Part shown: piece after piece, positions 55,428-64,000 of the stretch
Layout of the letters: every line of letters starts with the position of its first letter
Numbering within the stretch: the stretch's first letter is position 1
NCBI RefSeq assembly: GCF_003590645.1
Contig: NZ_CP031834.1
Location: forward strand, 496,001-560,000
Reading direction: 5' to 3'
Length of the DNA: 64,000 bases
Source of the DNA: Mesorhizobium sp. DCY119
GTDB lineage: Bacteria; Pseudomonadota; Alphaproteobacteria; Rhizobiales; Rhizobiaceae
Notes under the pieces: generated by a model
The model's database searches: none
What the model was told of the DNA's origin: nothing
Seen by the model: the letters and a program-made list of their open reading frames with translations, nothing else
Position numbers and translations under genes: made by a program

Positions 55428-56570
55428 ATGCGGCTTTCCATTCCGGTCTCCGCCTTCGTCGCGGCAATCGTTGGGTTTGGCGGCACGCTGGCGCTGATCA
55501 TCGCCGCCGCCGATGCGGTCGGCGCGTCGCGCGAGCAGACGGCAAGCTGGGTCACCGCGATCTGCCTGGCCATGGCGTTCGAAACGGCCTGGCTGAGCTG
55601 GCGAACGAGAATGCCGGTCATCACCGCATGGTCTACGCCGGGAGCGGCGCTGATTGCTGCCAGCTCCGGCTTCAACATGAATGACGCGGTCGGCGCTTTC
55701 ATCGTCACGGCGGTGCTGTTGATCATCACCGGCCTGTTCAAGCCGCTGACGCGGCTGATCGCGAAAATCCCCGCCTCGGTCGCCTCGGGAATGCTCGGCG
55801 GCATCGTCGTCACCTTCGCCATCAATGCGGTGAAGACGGTTCCGGTAGATCCTGTCCTCATCCTGCCGCTGATCGCGGCCTTCTTTGTCATTCGCGTGTT
55901 CAATCCGGCGCTTTCGGTGCTGGCGGTGCTGGTCGGCGGCGGGGCGATCGCATTCCTGACCGGCCGTGTCGGCGGGTTGCCCACGCCCGAACTTTCGACG
56001 CTGACGCTGATCAGCCCGTCCTTTTCGCCCGCCGTCATCGTCGGTCTGGCGATACCGCTCTATCTCGTGACCATGGCCTCGCAGAACCTCTCCGGCCTCG
56101 CCGTGCTGCGCGCTGCCGGCTACGATCCGAACCCCGGGCCGCTGATCTCGGTGACGGGATTGTGCTCGCTGCTGACGGCCCCTTTCGGCGCGCTGACCAC
56201 CAATCTGGCGGCAATATCGGCAGCGATCTGCACCGGGCCAGACGTTCACCCCGATCCGGCCGAGCGCTGGAAGACCGGACCGTTCTACGCGCTCGCCTAT
56301 CTCGTCTTCGCCATTTTCGGCGCATCGCTGGTGGCGATTTTCGCCGTGCTGCCGCAGAGCCTGATAGTGCTGGTTGCCGGCCTCGCGCTGATGGCGCCGC
56401 TCGCCAATGCGCTGTCGATCGCGCTCAAAGACGAGAGCGAACGCATGGCGGCAACGACCGCCTTTGCGGTGACCGCGTCTAGCCTGACGCTGTTCGGCAT
56501 CGGCGCCGCATTCTGGGGTCTGGTTGCCGGAATGGTTGTCCTTGCGCTCGATTTTCTCAAAAAACGCTGA
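55428..56570 (+). CDS. BenE-family benzoate/H+ symporter-like transporter
   Basis: Inner-membrane carrier of 380 aa with about 11-12 helices and the BenE pattern: ITAWSTPGAALIAAS in helix 3, ASVASGMLGGIVVTF, MASQNLSGLAVLRAAGY, and APFGALTTNLAAISAAICTGPDVHPD. Members import benzoate-like aromatic acids with protons. No ring-degradation genes are near, so the substrate is open. ATG 55428 begins RLSIPVSAF, 5 bp after the hydrolase stop. Confidence 0.9.
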   Translation: MRLSIPVSAFVAAIVGFGGTLALIIAAADAVGASREQTASWVTAICLAMAFETAWLSWRTRMPVITAWSTPGAALIAASSGFNMNDAVGAFIVTAVLLIITGLFKPLTRLIAKIPASVASGMLGGIVVTFAINAVKTVPVDPVLILPLIAAFFVIRVFNPALSVLAVLVGGGAIAFLTGRVGGLPTPELSTLTLISPSFSPAVIVGLAIPLYLVTMASQNLSGLAVLRAAGYDPNPGPLISVTGLCSLLTAPFGALTTNLAAISAAICTGPDVHPDPAERWKTGPFYALAYLVFAIFGASLVAIFAVLPQSLIVLVAGLALMAPLANALSIALKDESERMAATTAFAVTASSLTLFGIGAAFWGLVAGMVVLALDFLKKR

Positions 56571-56631
56571 CGCATAATTCAAAAAAGCCGAAACAATTCC
56601 TCGGAAAGAATTATTCGTAGATTCAAAGTAT

Positions 56632-56765
56632 TACAGCATCCGTTGGGCGTTCAACGCCCCTTCGGCGCTGTAAATTTTCCAAAAGCTTGTCCGGTTTTCA
56701 ACAAAACCGTCTTGAATAGCCATTTTTCCGTTCCCATTTCGAATTGAAGCAGCCGGATTGGCTGC
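56632..56765 (+). promoter_or_regulatory. three tandem hairpins before the DUF2852 gene
   Basis: The 220-bp gap holds TACAGC...GCTGTA (56632-56672) around GGGCGT-TCA-ACGCCC, then CGGTTTT-CAAC-AAAACCG (56692-56709), then GCAGCC-GGATT-GGCTGC (56749-56765). The stretch is AT-richer than its flanks. It may be a structured 5' leader, a small RNA, or a terminator series for the upstream operon. Confidence 0.45.
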
Positions 56766-56790
56766 CTCCAACTGAAGGAACCGGAGAAAC

Positions 56791-57252
56791 ATGAACACGA
56801 CTGCACTGATCCGTCCGGCATGGACGCCGGCAACCATCGCGTTGATGGTGATCGGCTTCATGGTGTTCTGGCCGCTTGGCCTCGCCATGCTTGCCTACAT
56901 CATCTGGGGCGATCGGCTTGAAGGCTTCAAGCGCGACGTAAACCGCGCAACCGACGGCATCTTCGCCGGCTGCCGCCGCGGCTCCGACAAGGCTGCCCGC
57001 TGGGGCAAGGGCTCCTACACGCCCACCGGCAACGTCGCCTTCGACGACTGGCGCGAGAAGGAACTCGAGCGCCTTGCCGAAGAGCGCCGCAAACTCGACG
57101 AGACGCTGGCCCAGTTCGACGACTATGCCCGCGAACTGCGCCGCGCCAAGGACCAGGAAGAATTCGACCGCTTCATGGCCAACCGCAACAAGTCGACCGC
57201 GCCGACGACCACCAAGCGTGGCGGCAAGTCCGGCCTGCTTGATGAAGCATAA
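56791..57252 (+). CDS. DUF2852 domain protein
   Basis: Alphaproteobacterial protein of 153 aa with one N-terminal hydrophobic segment or hairpin (about residues 11-40, ATIALMVIGFMVFWPLGLAMLAYIIW) and a charged C-terminal half that forms a coiled coil (EKELERLAEERRKLDETLAQFDDYARELRRAKD). NVAFDDWREKELERL is the family mark. Function unknown; probably a membrane-anchored cytosolic protein. GGAG precedes ATG 56791. A terminator follows at 57278. Confidence 0.9.
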   Translation: MNTTALIRPAWTPATIALMVIGFMVFWPLGLAMLAYIIWGDRLEGFKRDVNRATDGIFAGCRRGSDKAARWGKGSYTPTGNVAFDDWREKELERLAEERRKLDETLAQFDDYARELRRAKDQEEFDRFMANRNKSTAPTTTKRGGKSGLLDEA

Positions 57253-57277
57253 GGCTTTGTCCTGACAAGAAGTTCGA

Positions 57278-57306
57278 ACGGCGTCGCATTCGCGGCGCCG
57301 TTTTCC
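57278..57306 (+). terminator. rho-independent terminator
   Basis: ACGGCGTCGC-ATTC-GCGGCGCCGT, a 10-bp stem with one G-U pair, followed by TTTTCC, 26 bp after the DUF2852 stop. Confidence 0.85.
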
Positions 57307-57404
57307 TTTATGCCTACGCCGTTCCTCTCCATCAAAATTCCGCCCGAAAGACCTGCGCTTTTCAGGTAGAATTCCTTCCAGCGCGAATCACGTACCGTCA
57401 CCTG

Positions 57405-58163
57405 ATGCCCTTCGGTTTTCTGAAAAAATTGCAGGCCCGCCCCGTAGCTCCGGTGCTTGAGCGGGAGCATGTCGTCGCCGGCCGCGCGCTGCCGCTGCGC
57501 ATCGTCGAGAACGATCGCGCGCGGCGGCTGACCCTGCGCATCGATTCAGGCGGCCGCGGCCTGCGCATCACCGTGCCGCCGGGCCTGGCGCGCGGCGAGG
57601 TCGACCGCTTCCTGCACCGGCATCAGGGCTGGCTGGAACAGCGCCTGGCCAAGGTGCCCGATCGCCCGCAGGTGCGGCCGGGCATAAAAATACCCGTTCG
57701 CGGCGTGCCGCATATGATCGTGCATGAGCCCGGCAAGCGCGGCACGGTGACGGTTTCGCATGACGACAGCGGCCCGACGCTGGTCGTGCATGGCGACCGG
57801 CTTCATCTGCCCCGCCGCATTGCCGATTTCCTCAAGCGCGAGGCCAAGCGCGATATCGAACAACTGGTGGCGAAGCACGCTGCGGCGGCAGGCCGAAAGG
57901 CCAAGGCGATCCGCTTTCGCGACACGTCGAGCCGCTGGGGCTCCTGCACGTCCGACGGCACGCTCTCCTTCTCGTGGCGCATCATGATGGCGCCTGCGCC
58001 GGTGATAAATTATCTCGTCGCGCATGAAGTGGCGCATCTGCGCGAGATGAACCACGGCCCGAAATTCTGGAAGCTCTGCGAGGAGCTTTGCCCCGACACC
58101 GAACGCTGCAAGGCCTGGCTGAAGCGCAATGGCGGGGCGCTGCAGGCGATCGTGTTCGAGTGA
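57405..58163 (+). CDS. YgjP/SprT-like M48-family metallopeptidase
   Basis: Soluble putative zinc metallopeptidase of the YgjP (DUF45/WLM) group, 252 aa. The zinc site is VAHEVAHLREMNHGPKFW (HExxH plus downstream His). The conserved RDTSSRWGSCTSDGTLSFSWR stretch before it is a group hallmark, and the N-terminal half forms a beta-rich domain with a HRHQGWLEQRL segment. No signal peptide. Substrate unknown. Confidence 0.9.
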   Translation: MPFGFLKKLQARPVAPVLEREHVVAGRALPLRIVENDRARRLTLRIDSGGRGLRITVPPGLARGEVDRFLHRHQGWLEQRLAKVPDRPQVRPGIKIPVRGVPHMIVHEPGKRGTVTVSHDDSGPTLVVHGDRLHLPRRIADFLKREAKRDIEQLVAKHAAAAGRKAKAIRFRDTSSRWGSCTSDGTLSFSWRIMMAPAPVINYLVAHEVAHLREMNHGPKFWKLCEELCPDTERCKAWLKRNGGALQAIVFE

Positions 58164-58237
58164 GCCGGTGCCCTGAATAAGGTTTTCACGCGCTCTTTTC
58201 CTCGACTTCGCCGCCTTTTCATGGCAATTCCCGCGCC

Positions 58238-58897
58238 ATGGCACTCGACATCAAAATCTGTGGCTTGAAAACCGATGAGGCCCTTGCTGCCGCCCTTGCG
58301 GGCGGCGCGAGCCATGTCGGCTTTATTTTCTTCCAGAAGAGCCCGAGAAACATCAATCCGCTCGAAGCCGGAAGGCTGCGCGAAATCGCGCGCGGGCGTG
58401 CCAAGGCGGTTGCGGTGACCGTCGATGCCGACGATCAGACGCTGGACCATATCGTCGCTTCGATGACGCCCGACATGCTGCAGCTTCACGGCCATGAGAC
58501 GGTCGAACGTGTGGCCGAGGTCAAGGCGCGCTATGGCCTGCCGGTCATGAAGGCCTTTGCCGTTCGCGAAGCTGCCGATATCGATGCAATTGCGCCTTAC
58601 ATCGGCGTTGCCGACCGCTTCCTGTTCGACGCCAAGCCCCCACTGGGATCGGAGCTGCCCGGCGGCAACGGCGTGTCCTTCGACTGGCGCCTGCTTACGG
58701 GTCTCGAGAGCCAGGTCGACTACATGCTTTCCGGCGGCCTCAACGCCGCCAATATCGGTGAGGCCCTGCGCCTTACGAACCCGCCCGGCATCGACATATC
58801 GTCCGGCGTGGAAAGCGCTCCCGGCGTCAAGGACGTGGCGCTGATCGACGGTTTCTTCCGGGCCGTGCGGGCGGCGACAGATAATCGCGCCGCCTGA
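58238..58897 (+). CDS. trpF: phosphoribosylanthranilate isomerase
   Basis: Third step of tryptophan synthesis from anthranilate (PRA to CdRP). TIM barrel of 219 aa starting LDIKICGLKTDEALAAA with the catalytic Cys7-type residue in ICGLK; GFIFFQKSPRNI, LQLHGHETVERV and the C-terminal Asp/phosphate loop DISSGVESAPGVKD are family marks. It leads the trpF-trpB-trpA-accD-folC cluster typical of rhizobia. Confidence 0.96.
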   Translation: MALDIKICGLKTDEALAAALAGGASHVGFIFFQKSPRNINPLEAGRLREIARGRAKAVAVTVDADDQTLDHIVASMTPDMLQLHGHETVERVAEVKARYGLPVMKAFAVREAADIDAIAPYIGVADRFLFDAKPPLGSELPGGNGVSFDWRLLTGLESQVDYMLSGGLNAANIGEALRLTNPPGIDISSGVESAPGVKDVALIDGFFRAVRAATDNRAA

Positions 58898-59010
58898 CGA
58901 TGTGCAGAGAGCAGTTTACATTTAACCCCCGAAAGGCTTAAGGCTCGGCAAGATCGTGCAAGGGCAGTAGCAGGCTGCCCTGCCGCCGCCCGGACCAACA
59001 GGATACTGCG

Positions 59011-60231
59011 ATGAACAAGCCGGCAGAGCCCAATTCCTTCCGCACCGGACCCGACGAACAGGGCATGTTCGGCATTTTCGGCGGCCGCTTCGTCGCCGAG
59101 ACGCTGATGCCGCTCATCCTTGACCTGGAGCGCCACTGGAACGAGGCCAAGAACGATCCGGCCTTCAAGGCGGAACTGCAGGATCTTTCGACCCATTATG
59201 CCGGCCGGCCGTCAAAACTCTATTTCGCCGAAGGCCTGACAAAACATCTCGGTGGCGCGAAAATCTATTTTAAGCGCGAGGACCTGAACCACACCGGCAG
59301 CCACAAGATCAACAACTGCCTCGGCCAGATCCTGCTTGCCAAGCGCATGGGCAAGACGCGCATCATCGCCGAAACCGGCGCCGGCCAGCATGGCGTTGCC
59401 TCGGCGACCGTGGCGGCGCGCTTCGGCTTTCCCTGCATCGTCTATATGGGCGCCACCGACGTCGAGCGGCAAAGCCCCAACGTGTTCCGCATGAAGCTGC
59501 TCGGCGCCGAAGTGCGGAGCGTCAGCGCCGGCCACGGCACGCTGAAGGACGCCATGAACGAGGCGCTGCGCGACTGGGTCACCAATGTGCACGACACCTA
59601 TTACCTGATCGGCACGGCAGCCGGCCCGCATCCCTATCCGGAACTGGTGCGCGACTTCCAGTCGGTGATCGGCATTGAAGCCCGCGCCCAGATCCTCGAA
59701 CAGGAAGGCCGCCTGCCCGACGTTATCGTTGCGGCCGTCGGCGGCGGTTCCAACGCCATCGGCCTGTTCCATCCGTTCCTCGACGACCGCAACGTCAAGA
59801 TCGTCGGCATCGAGGCCGGCGGCCGTGGCCTCGACGGCATCGAACATTGCGCCTCGATGAATGCCGGCAAGCCGGGCGTGCTGCATGGCAACCGCACCTA
59901 TCTCCTGCAGAACGATGACGGCCAGATACTCGACGGCCACTCGATCTCCGCTGGCCTCGACTATCCCGGCGTCGGTCCAGAGCATAGCTGGCTGCGCGAC
60001 AGCGGTCGTGTCGACTACGTGCCGATCCTCGACAATGAGGCGCTGGAGGCCTTCCAGCTGACCACGCGCGTCGAAGGCATCATCCCGGCGTTGGAATCGG
60101 CGCATGCGATTGCCCATGCGGTGAAGGTCGCGCCGACGATGGGCAAGGATCAGGTCATGATCGTCAATCTTTCGGGCCGTGGCGACAAGGACGTCCACAC
60201 CGTCGCCAAGATGCTGGGAATGGAGATCTGA
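59011..60231 (+). CDS. trpB: tryptophan synthase beta subunit
   Basis: PLP enzyme condensing indole with serine; 406 aa. The PLP lysine lies in [15 protein letters not shown], the Gln-His of the active site in [16 protein letters not shown], and the phosphate loop in [24 protein letters not shown] is also conserved. AGGA precedes ATG 59011. trpA starts 2 bp after its stop, matching the obligate alpha2-beta2 complex. Confidence 0.98.
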   Translation: MNKPAEPNSFRTGPDEQGMFGIFGGRFVAETLMPLILDLERHWNEAKNDPAFKAELQDLSTHYAGRPSKLYFAEGLTKHLGGAKIYFKREDLNHTGSHKINNCLGQILLAKRMGKTRIIAETGAGQHGVASATVAARFGFPCIVYMGATDVERQSPNVFRMKLLGAEVRSVSAGHGTLKDAMNEALRDWVTNVHDTYYLIGTAAGPHPYPELVRDFQSVIGIEARAQILEQEGRLPDVIVAAVGGGSNAIGLFHPFLDDRNVKIVGIEAGGRGLDGIEHCASMNAGKPGVLHGNRTYLLQNDDGQILDGHSISAGLDYPGVGPEHSWLRDSGRVDYVPILDNEALEAFQLTTRVEGIIPALESAHAIAHAVKVAPTMGKDQVMIVNLSGRGDKDVHTVAKMLGMEI

Positions 60232-60233
60232 CC

Positions 60234-61073
60234 ATGAGCACCCGCATCGAACGCCGCTTCGACAAGCTCAAGGCCGAAGGCCGCCCCGCGCTCGTCACCT
60301 ATTTCATGGGAGGCGACCCCGACTACGAAACGTCGCTCTCCATCATGAAAGCGCTGCCCAAGGCCGGCAGCGACGTGATCGAGCTTGGCATGCCTTTTTC
60401 CGACCCGATGGCCGATGGCCCGGCGATCCAGGCCGCCGGACTGCGCGCGCTGAAGGCTGGCCAGACGCTGAACAAGACGCTGCAGATGGCGCGCGAGTTT
60501 CGCGCCACCGACAATGAAACGCCGATCGTGCTGATGGGCTATTACAACCCGATCTATATCCACGGCGTCGACCGTTTCCTTGCCGACGCCATCGACGCCG
60601 GCATAGACGGGCTGATCGTGGTCGACCTGCCGCCGGAAATGGACGAAGAGCTTTGCGTTCCGGCCATAAAAGCCGGCATCAACTTCATCCGGCTGGCGAC
60701 GCCCACCACCGACGACAAGCGCCTGCCCAAGGTTTTGGAAAACACCTCCGGCTTCGTCTATTACGTGTCGATGACCGGCATCACCGGCTCGGCGCTGGCT
60801 GACACGTCCAAGGTCGCCGAGGCCGTTACCCGCATCAAGAGCCACACCGATCTGCCGGTCTGCGTCGGTTTCGGCGTGAAGACCGCCGAACAGGCACGGG
60901 TGATCGGCGCGTCGGCCGACGGCGTGGTGGTCGGCACCGCGATCGTCAATGCGGTCGCCAACGTCATCGGCCCCAGGGGCGAGATGACAGCCAACCCGGC
61001 CGAGGCGGTTGCCACGCTGGTCAATGGCCTGGCGCAGGGCGTTCGTTCCGCCCGCCTTGCTGCTGCCCAATAA
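60234..61073 (+). CDS. trpA: tryptophan synthase alpha subunit
   Basis: Cleaves indole-3-glycerol phosphate to indole and G3P; 279 aa. Catalytic Glu in [20 protein letters not shown] (Glu49-type) and Asp in [11 protein letters not shown] (Asp60-type); [22 protein letters not shown] and [11 protein letters not shown] follow. Directly downstream of trpB. Confidence 0.98.
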   Translation: MSTRIERRFDKLKAEGRPALVTYFMGGDPDYETSLSIMKALPKAGSDVIELGMPFSDPMADGPAIQAAGLRALKAGQTLNKTLQMAREFRATDNETPIVLMGYYNPIYIHGVDRFLADAIDAGIDGLIVVDLPPEMDEELCVPAIKAGINFIRLATPTTDDKRLPKVLENTSGFVYYVSMTGITGSALADTSKVAEAVTRIKSHTDLPVCVGFGVKTAEQARVIGASADGVVVGTAIVNAVANVIGPRGEMTANPAEAVATLVNGLAQGVRSARLAAAQ

Positions 61074-61109
61074 AGTACCCATGTCTTTGACATCACAGGA
61101 ATGGATGCC

Positions 61110-62036
61110 ATGAACTGGATAACCAATTACGTCCGCCCGAAGATCAACTCGATGCTCGGCCGGCGCGAAATGCCGGAAAATCTCTGGATCAAGGATCCCG
61201 AGAGCGGCGAGATGGTCTTTCACAAGGACCTCGAGAGCAACCAGTTCGTCATCCCGTCCTCCGGCCATCACATGAAGATTTCGGCGCGCGAGCGGCTGAA
61301 ATTCTTCTTTGACAATGGTGCCTTCGAGACGCTGGAAAACCCGAAGGTCGCCACCGACCCGCTGAAATTCCGTGACGAAAAGCGCTATGTCGACCGGCTC
61401 AAGGACGCCAAGGCCAAGACCGGCCTGGAAGACGCGATCCTGAATGCGCTCGGAACCATTGAGGGATTGCCCGTGGTCGCCACCGTGCAGGATTTCGCCT
61501 TCATGGGCGGCTCGCTCGGCATGGCTGCCGGCGATGCGATCATCCATGCCTTCGAGACGGCAGTCGAAAAGCGCCGCCCGATGATCCTGTTTGCCGCTTC
61601 CGGTGGCGCGCGCATGCAGGAAGGCATCCTGTCGCTGATGCAACTGCCGCGCACGACCGTCGCGCTCGACCGGCTGAAGGAAGCGGGCCTGCCCTATGTC
61701 GTCGTGCTGACCAACCCGACGACCGGCGGCGTCACGGCGTCCTATGCGATGCTGGGCGACGTTCACATTGCCGAGCCGGGCGCGCTGATCGGCTTTGCCG
61801 GCCCGCGCGTCATCGAGCAGACCATCCGCGAAAAGCTGCCGGACGGCTTCCAGCGCGCCGAGTATCTGATGGATCACGGCATGGTCGACATGGTCGTCTC
61901 GCGGCTGGAGTTGAAATCGACCATCGCCCGCCTGCTCAAAATCCTGATGATGACGCCGGAGGCATCCAAGCCGGAAAAGTCGGAAATCGTGCCGGCACCC
62001 GTCGTCGTGACGACTGAGGCGCGTCCTCAGGCCTGA
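61110..62036 (+). CDS. accD: acetyl-CoA carboxylase carboxyltransferase beta subunit, no zinc cysteines
   Basis: Beta half of the carboxyltransferase that makes malonyl-CoA for fatty-acid synthesis, 308 aa. The crotonase-like core is intact ([61 protein letters not shown]). The N-terminal zinc ribbon has no cysteine at all: [13 protein letters not shown] and VIPSSGHHM replace CxxC pairs. ATG 61110 ([11 protein letters not shown]) is preferred because CAGGA lies 9 nt upstream; ATG 61101 abuts it. It sits between trpA and folC, as usual in rhizobia. Confidence 0.97.
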   Translation: MNWITNYVRPKINSMLGRREMPENLWIKDPESGEMVFHKDLESNQFVIPSSGHHMKISARERLKFFFDNGAFETLENPKVATDPLKFRDEKRYVDRLKDAKAKTGLEDAILNALGTIEGLPVVATVQDFAFMGGSLGMAAGDAIIHAFETAVEKRRPMILFAASGGARMQEGILSLMQLPRTTVALDRLKEAGLPYVVVLTNPTTGGVTASYAMLGDVHIAEPGALIGFAGPRVIEQTIREKLPDGFQRAEYLMDHGMVDMVVSRLELKSTIARLLKILMMTPEASKPEKSEIVPAPVVVTTEARPQA

Positions 62037-62098
62037 TAGAGTCGAAGGCGGGGTCCAAAAAATTCCCGCCCACGACTTCTGCTCCCGGAGGAGCCTTC

Positions 62099-63430
62099 AT
62101 GTCCACTCTGCTCGCCGATCGCGAAATCGAGCGCCTGATGACGCTGCACCCGAAAGGCTTCGACCTTTCGCTGGACCGGGTTTCGCGCCTGCTCGGCCGT
62201 CTCGGCAACCCGCAGGACAGGCTGCCGCCGGTGATCCATATCGCCGGCACCAACGGCAAGGGCTCGGCGGCAGCCTTCTCGCGCGCCCTGCTCGAGGCGG
62301 CGGGCTATCGCGTGCATGTCCATACCTCGCCGCATCTGGTTCACTGGCACGAGCGCTACCGGCTGGCGGCAGATGGCGGCGGAAAGTTCGTTTCCGACGA
62401 TGTGCTGGCCGACACCATCACGCGCGTCGCCGAGGCCAATCGCGGCGAGACCATCACCGTCTTCGAGATTTTGACGGCGGTTACCTTCCTTCTGTTCGCC
62501 GAGCACCCGGCCGACGCCGCGATCATCGAAGTCGGGCTCGGTGGCCGCTTCGACGCGACGAATGTCATCCGCAAGCCGGCGGTTTCCCTGATCATGCCGG
62601 TGTCGCTCGATCACGAAGCCTATCTCGGCGATCGGGTCGAGCTCATCGCCGCCGAAAAGGCCGGCATCATCAAGCCGGGCTGCCCGGTGGTTGTCGGTGC
62701 GCAGGAGAACGGCACCGCGCAGGACGTGATCATGGAGACGGCGGATCGCCTGGGCTGTCCGGTGCAGGTCTACGGCCAGGAGTTCCTTGCCGCCGAAGAG
62801 CATGGCCGTTTGATCTACCAGGACCAGACCGGCCTGATGGATCTTTCGCCGCCGCGCCTGCCGGGCCGCCATCAATACGCCAACGCGGCCGCCGCAATCG
62901 CTGCGGTCAAGACGGCCGGTTTCGAGATCAGCGAAGCATCGGCCAACAAGGCGATGACCACCGTGTCGTGGCCCGGCCGCATGCAGCGGCTGACGCAGGG
63001 CGCGCTTGTCGACCTGGCGCCACCCGGTGCCGATATCTGGCTCGACGGCGGCCACAATCCCGGCGCGGGCGTGGTGATCGCCGAAGCGCTGGCCGAGCAG
63101 GAAGAAAAGCTTGCGCGGCCGCTGTTCCTCATCTGCGGCATGATCAACACCAAGGACCAGACCGGCTATTTCCGCGCCTTCCACGGCATCGCCCGTCATG
63201 TCTACACGGTGCCGGTGAGCCTCAGCGAAGCGGGCGTGCCGAATGGCGAACTCGCCGCCCGCGCCAACGAGGCCGGGCTTTCAGCGGAGCCGGTCAGCTC
63301 CGTTGCCAACGCACTGATGCTGCTGCGCGACACCTGGGGCGAAAAGGAAGCACCACCTCGCATCCTGATCGGCGGTTCGCTTTATCTGGCGGGAGCGGTG
63401 CTTGCGGAGAACGGCACGCCGCCGGTGTGA
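62099..63430 (+). CDS. folC: bifunctional folylpolyglutamate/dihydrofolate synthase
   Basis: Adds glutamate to dihydropteroate and polyglutamates to folates, cytosolic, 443 aa. Mur-ligase-type motifs are the P-loop VIHIAGTNGKGSAAAFS, SPHLVHWHERY, AIIEVGLGGRFDATNVI, LDHEAYLGD and the C-terminal WLDGGHNPGAG. GGAGGA precedes ATG 62099. Last gene of the trp-acc-fol cluster; a REP-like repeat follows. Confidence 0.97.
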   Translation: MSTLLADREIERLMTLHPKGFDLSLDRVSRLLGRLGNPQDRLPPVIHIAGTNGKGSAAAFSRALLEAAGYRVHVHTSPHLVHWHERYRLAADGGGKFVSDDVLADTITRVAEANRGETITVFEILTAVTFLLFAEHPADAAIIEVGLGGRFDATNVIRKPAVSLIMPVSLDHEAYLGDRVELIAAEKAGIIKPGCPVVVGAQENGTAQDVIMETADRLGCPVQVYGQEFLAAEEHGRLIYQDQTGLMDLSPPRLPGRHQYANAAAAIAAVKTAGFEISEASANKAMTTVSWPGRMQRLTQGALVDLAPPGADIWLDGGHNPGAGVVIAEALAEQEEKLARPLFLICGMINTKDQTGYFRAFHGIARHVYTVPVSLSEAGVPNGELAARANEAGLSAEPVSSVANALMLLRDTWGEKEAPPRILIGGSLYLAGAVLAENGTPPV

Positions 63431-63440
63431 GAGTCTGCGT

Positions 63441-63597
63441 TTCCCTCCCACTTGAGGGGAGGGTGGCGGCGAAGCCGCCGGGTGGGATCGCTGCGGCAGT
63501 GCTCGACGTTCCTTTGGCGTAGAGCGCTGCCTTGACTGACCCCACCCGCTTCCTTCGCTTCGCTCAGTCCGCGACCTCCCCTCAAGGGGGAGGTGGA
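63441..63597. repeat. REP-like palindrome cluster after folC
   Basis: Contains CCCTCC...GGAGGG, GGCGGC-GAA-GCCGCC (63465-63479) and CTCCCCTCAAGGGGGAG-type arms at both ends. Its right edge lies 6 bp from dispersed element copy B, just as a similar repeat lies 7 bp from copy A. Confidence 0.65.
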
Positions 63598-63601
63598 CGC
63601 A

Positions 63602-64000
63602 CTTCATCATCGCCACGCCCGGTTTTCACCGTCTGTCCGTTGTCAAAGAACATTTTTCCTTGCTCATGACTCGCTATCTCGACCCGGCTTCGCCGATCGA
63701 GGCATCATGAGGGAAGACGGGCGGTCGTTGGATCGCTCGTTTATTGTATTTATCTGCGGTCCTTCGACCGCCCGTTCAGTGCTCTTGTCCCGCTCAGTCG
63801 CCTCCACATTCGCGTGGCCAGCCGCCGCCAAGACCCGGACTTAGGGGCTCATCACCCAGCAGCGCTACCGCAGCACCACCAGCCCGGACACCGCCGTCCC
63901 CCACGCTCATCCGGTTCATGACCCGTGTTCCCGGTGAGGACGATGGAGGGATTATGCGGGAGGCGGAAAGGGTGGGGATAAATCAGGCGTGAAAAAATGT
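63602..64000 (-). repeat. dispersed ~400-bp element, copy B (reaches window end)
   Basis: Inverted relative to copy A (22562-22958). Read on the minus strand it begins ACATTTTTTC...GATTTATCCCCACCC...CCCGCATAATCCC and ends in the 46-base block (63647-63602) matching copy A at 44 positions. The core differs in sequence and includes GGGCGGTCG...CGACCGCCC arms (near 63717-63773). No protein-coding gene is supported from 63431 to 64000. It may continue past the window. Confidence 0.65.

Noticed and set aside
63593-63992. Short plus-strand frames at the right end of the window
   Set aside because: They fall within the dispersed element and palindromes; no ribosome site and no match in reading frame with copy A.

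Overview
The window looks like a chromosomal segment of an alphaproteobacterium of the Rhizobiales (Hyphomicrobiales), most like Mesorhizobium, Aminobacter or relatives. The reasons are high GC, the trpF-trpB-trpA-accD-folC order, a PmtA-type phospholipid methyltransferase, a BTLCP transglutaminase-like protease, an Irr-type iron box, a GTTC-N7-GTTC LexA box, and many REP-like palindromes between genes. No tRNA, rRNA, CRISPR array, phage or insertion sequence was recognised.

Layout. 1-6.4 kb: membrane protein plus HlyD adaptor pair, an FAD oxidoreductase, an ArsR regulator facing an AHSA1-type protein, and a CSS-motif/EAL phosphodiesterase. 6.3-7.7 kb: a CmlA/FloR-type phenicol exporter preceded by a 9-codon leader peptide and hairpin that look like the cmlA translational attenuator. 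7.9-14.7 kb: an iron-related block on the minus strand (unknown 169-aa protein, imelysin, Bfd, Bfr, di-heme DUF1111 protein, second imelysin, DUF1513 protein) with an Irr-type box upstream. 15-22 kb: ferredoxin reductase-like enzyme, MBL hydrolase, aldehyde dehydrogenase, TetA-type exporter, RlpA-like protein, ATP-grasp protein. 21.8-23.2 kb: gene-free, repeat-rich, holding one copy of a ~400-bp dispersed element whose second copy closes the window. 23.2-28.4 kb: a lactose/galactose operon for oxidative (De Ley-Doudoroff) galactose use. 28.5-33.5 kb: GGDEF/EAL protein and a three-gene Gtr-like lipid-linked glycosylation cluster.

33.7-41.2 kb: gshB, SOS-boxed comM, BTLCP protease, PHA depolymerase, pyrF with an FMN reductase, and pmtA. 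41.3-47.2 kb: dnaK and dnaJ split by an acyltransferase gene, with a divergent HtpX-type protease. 47.2-54.5 kb: a Gfo/Idh/MocA oxidoreductase and the translation block infC-(ICMT-like)-rpmI-rplT-pheS-pheT, with infC starting at ATT and an AT-rich orphan coupled to the end of pheT. 54.6-63.4 kb: hydrolase, BenE transporter, DUF2852 protein, YgjP-type metallopeptidase and the trpFBA-accD-folC operon.

Most of the window is ordinary core chromosome. The parts most worth following up are the phenicol-attenuator leader, the paired ~400-bp dispersed element, the iron block with its Irr-type box and interrupted order, and the large cloverleaf palindromes.
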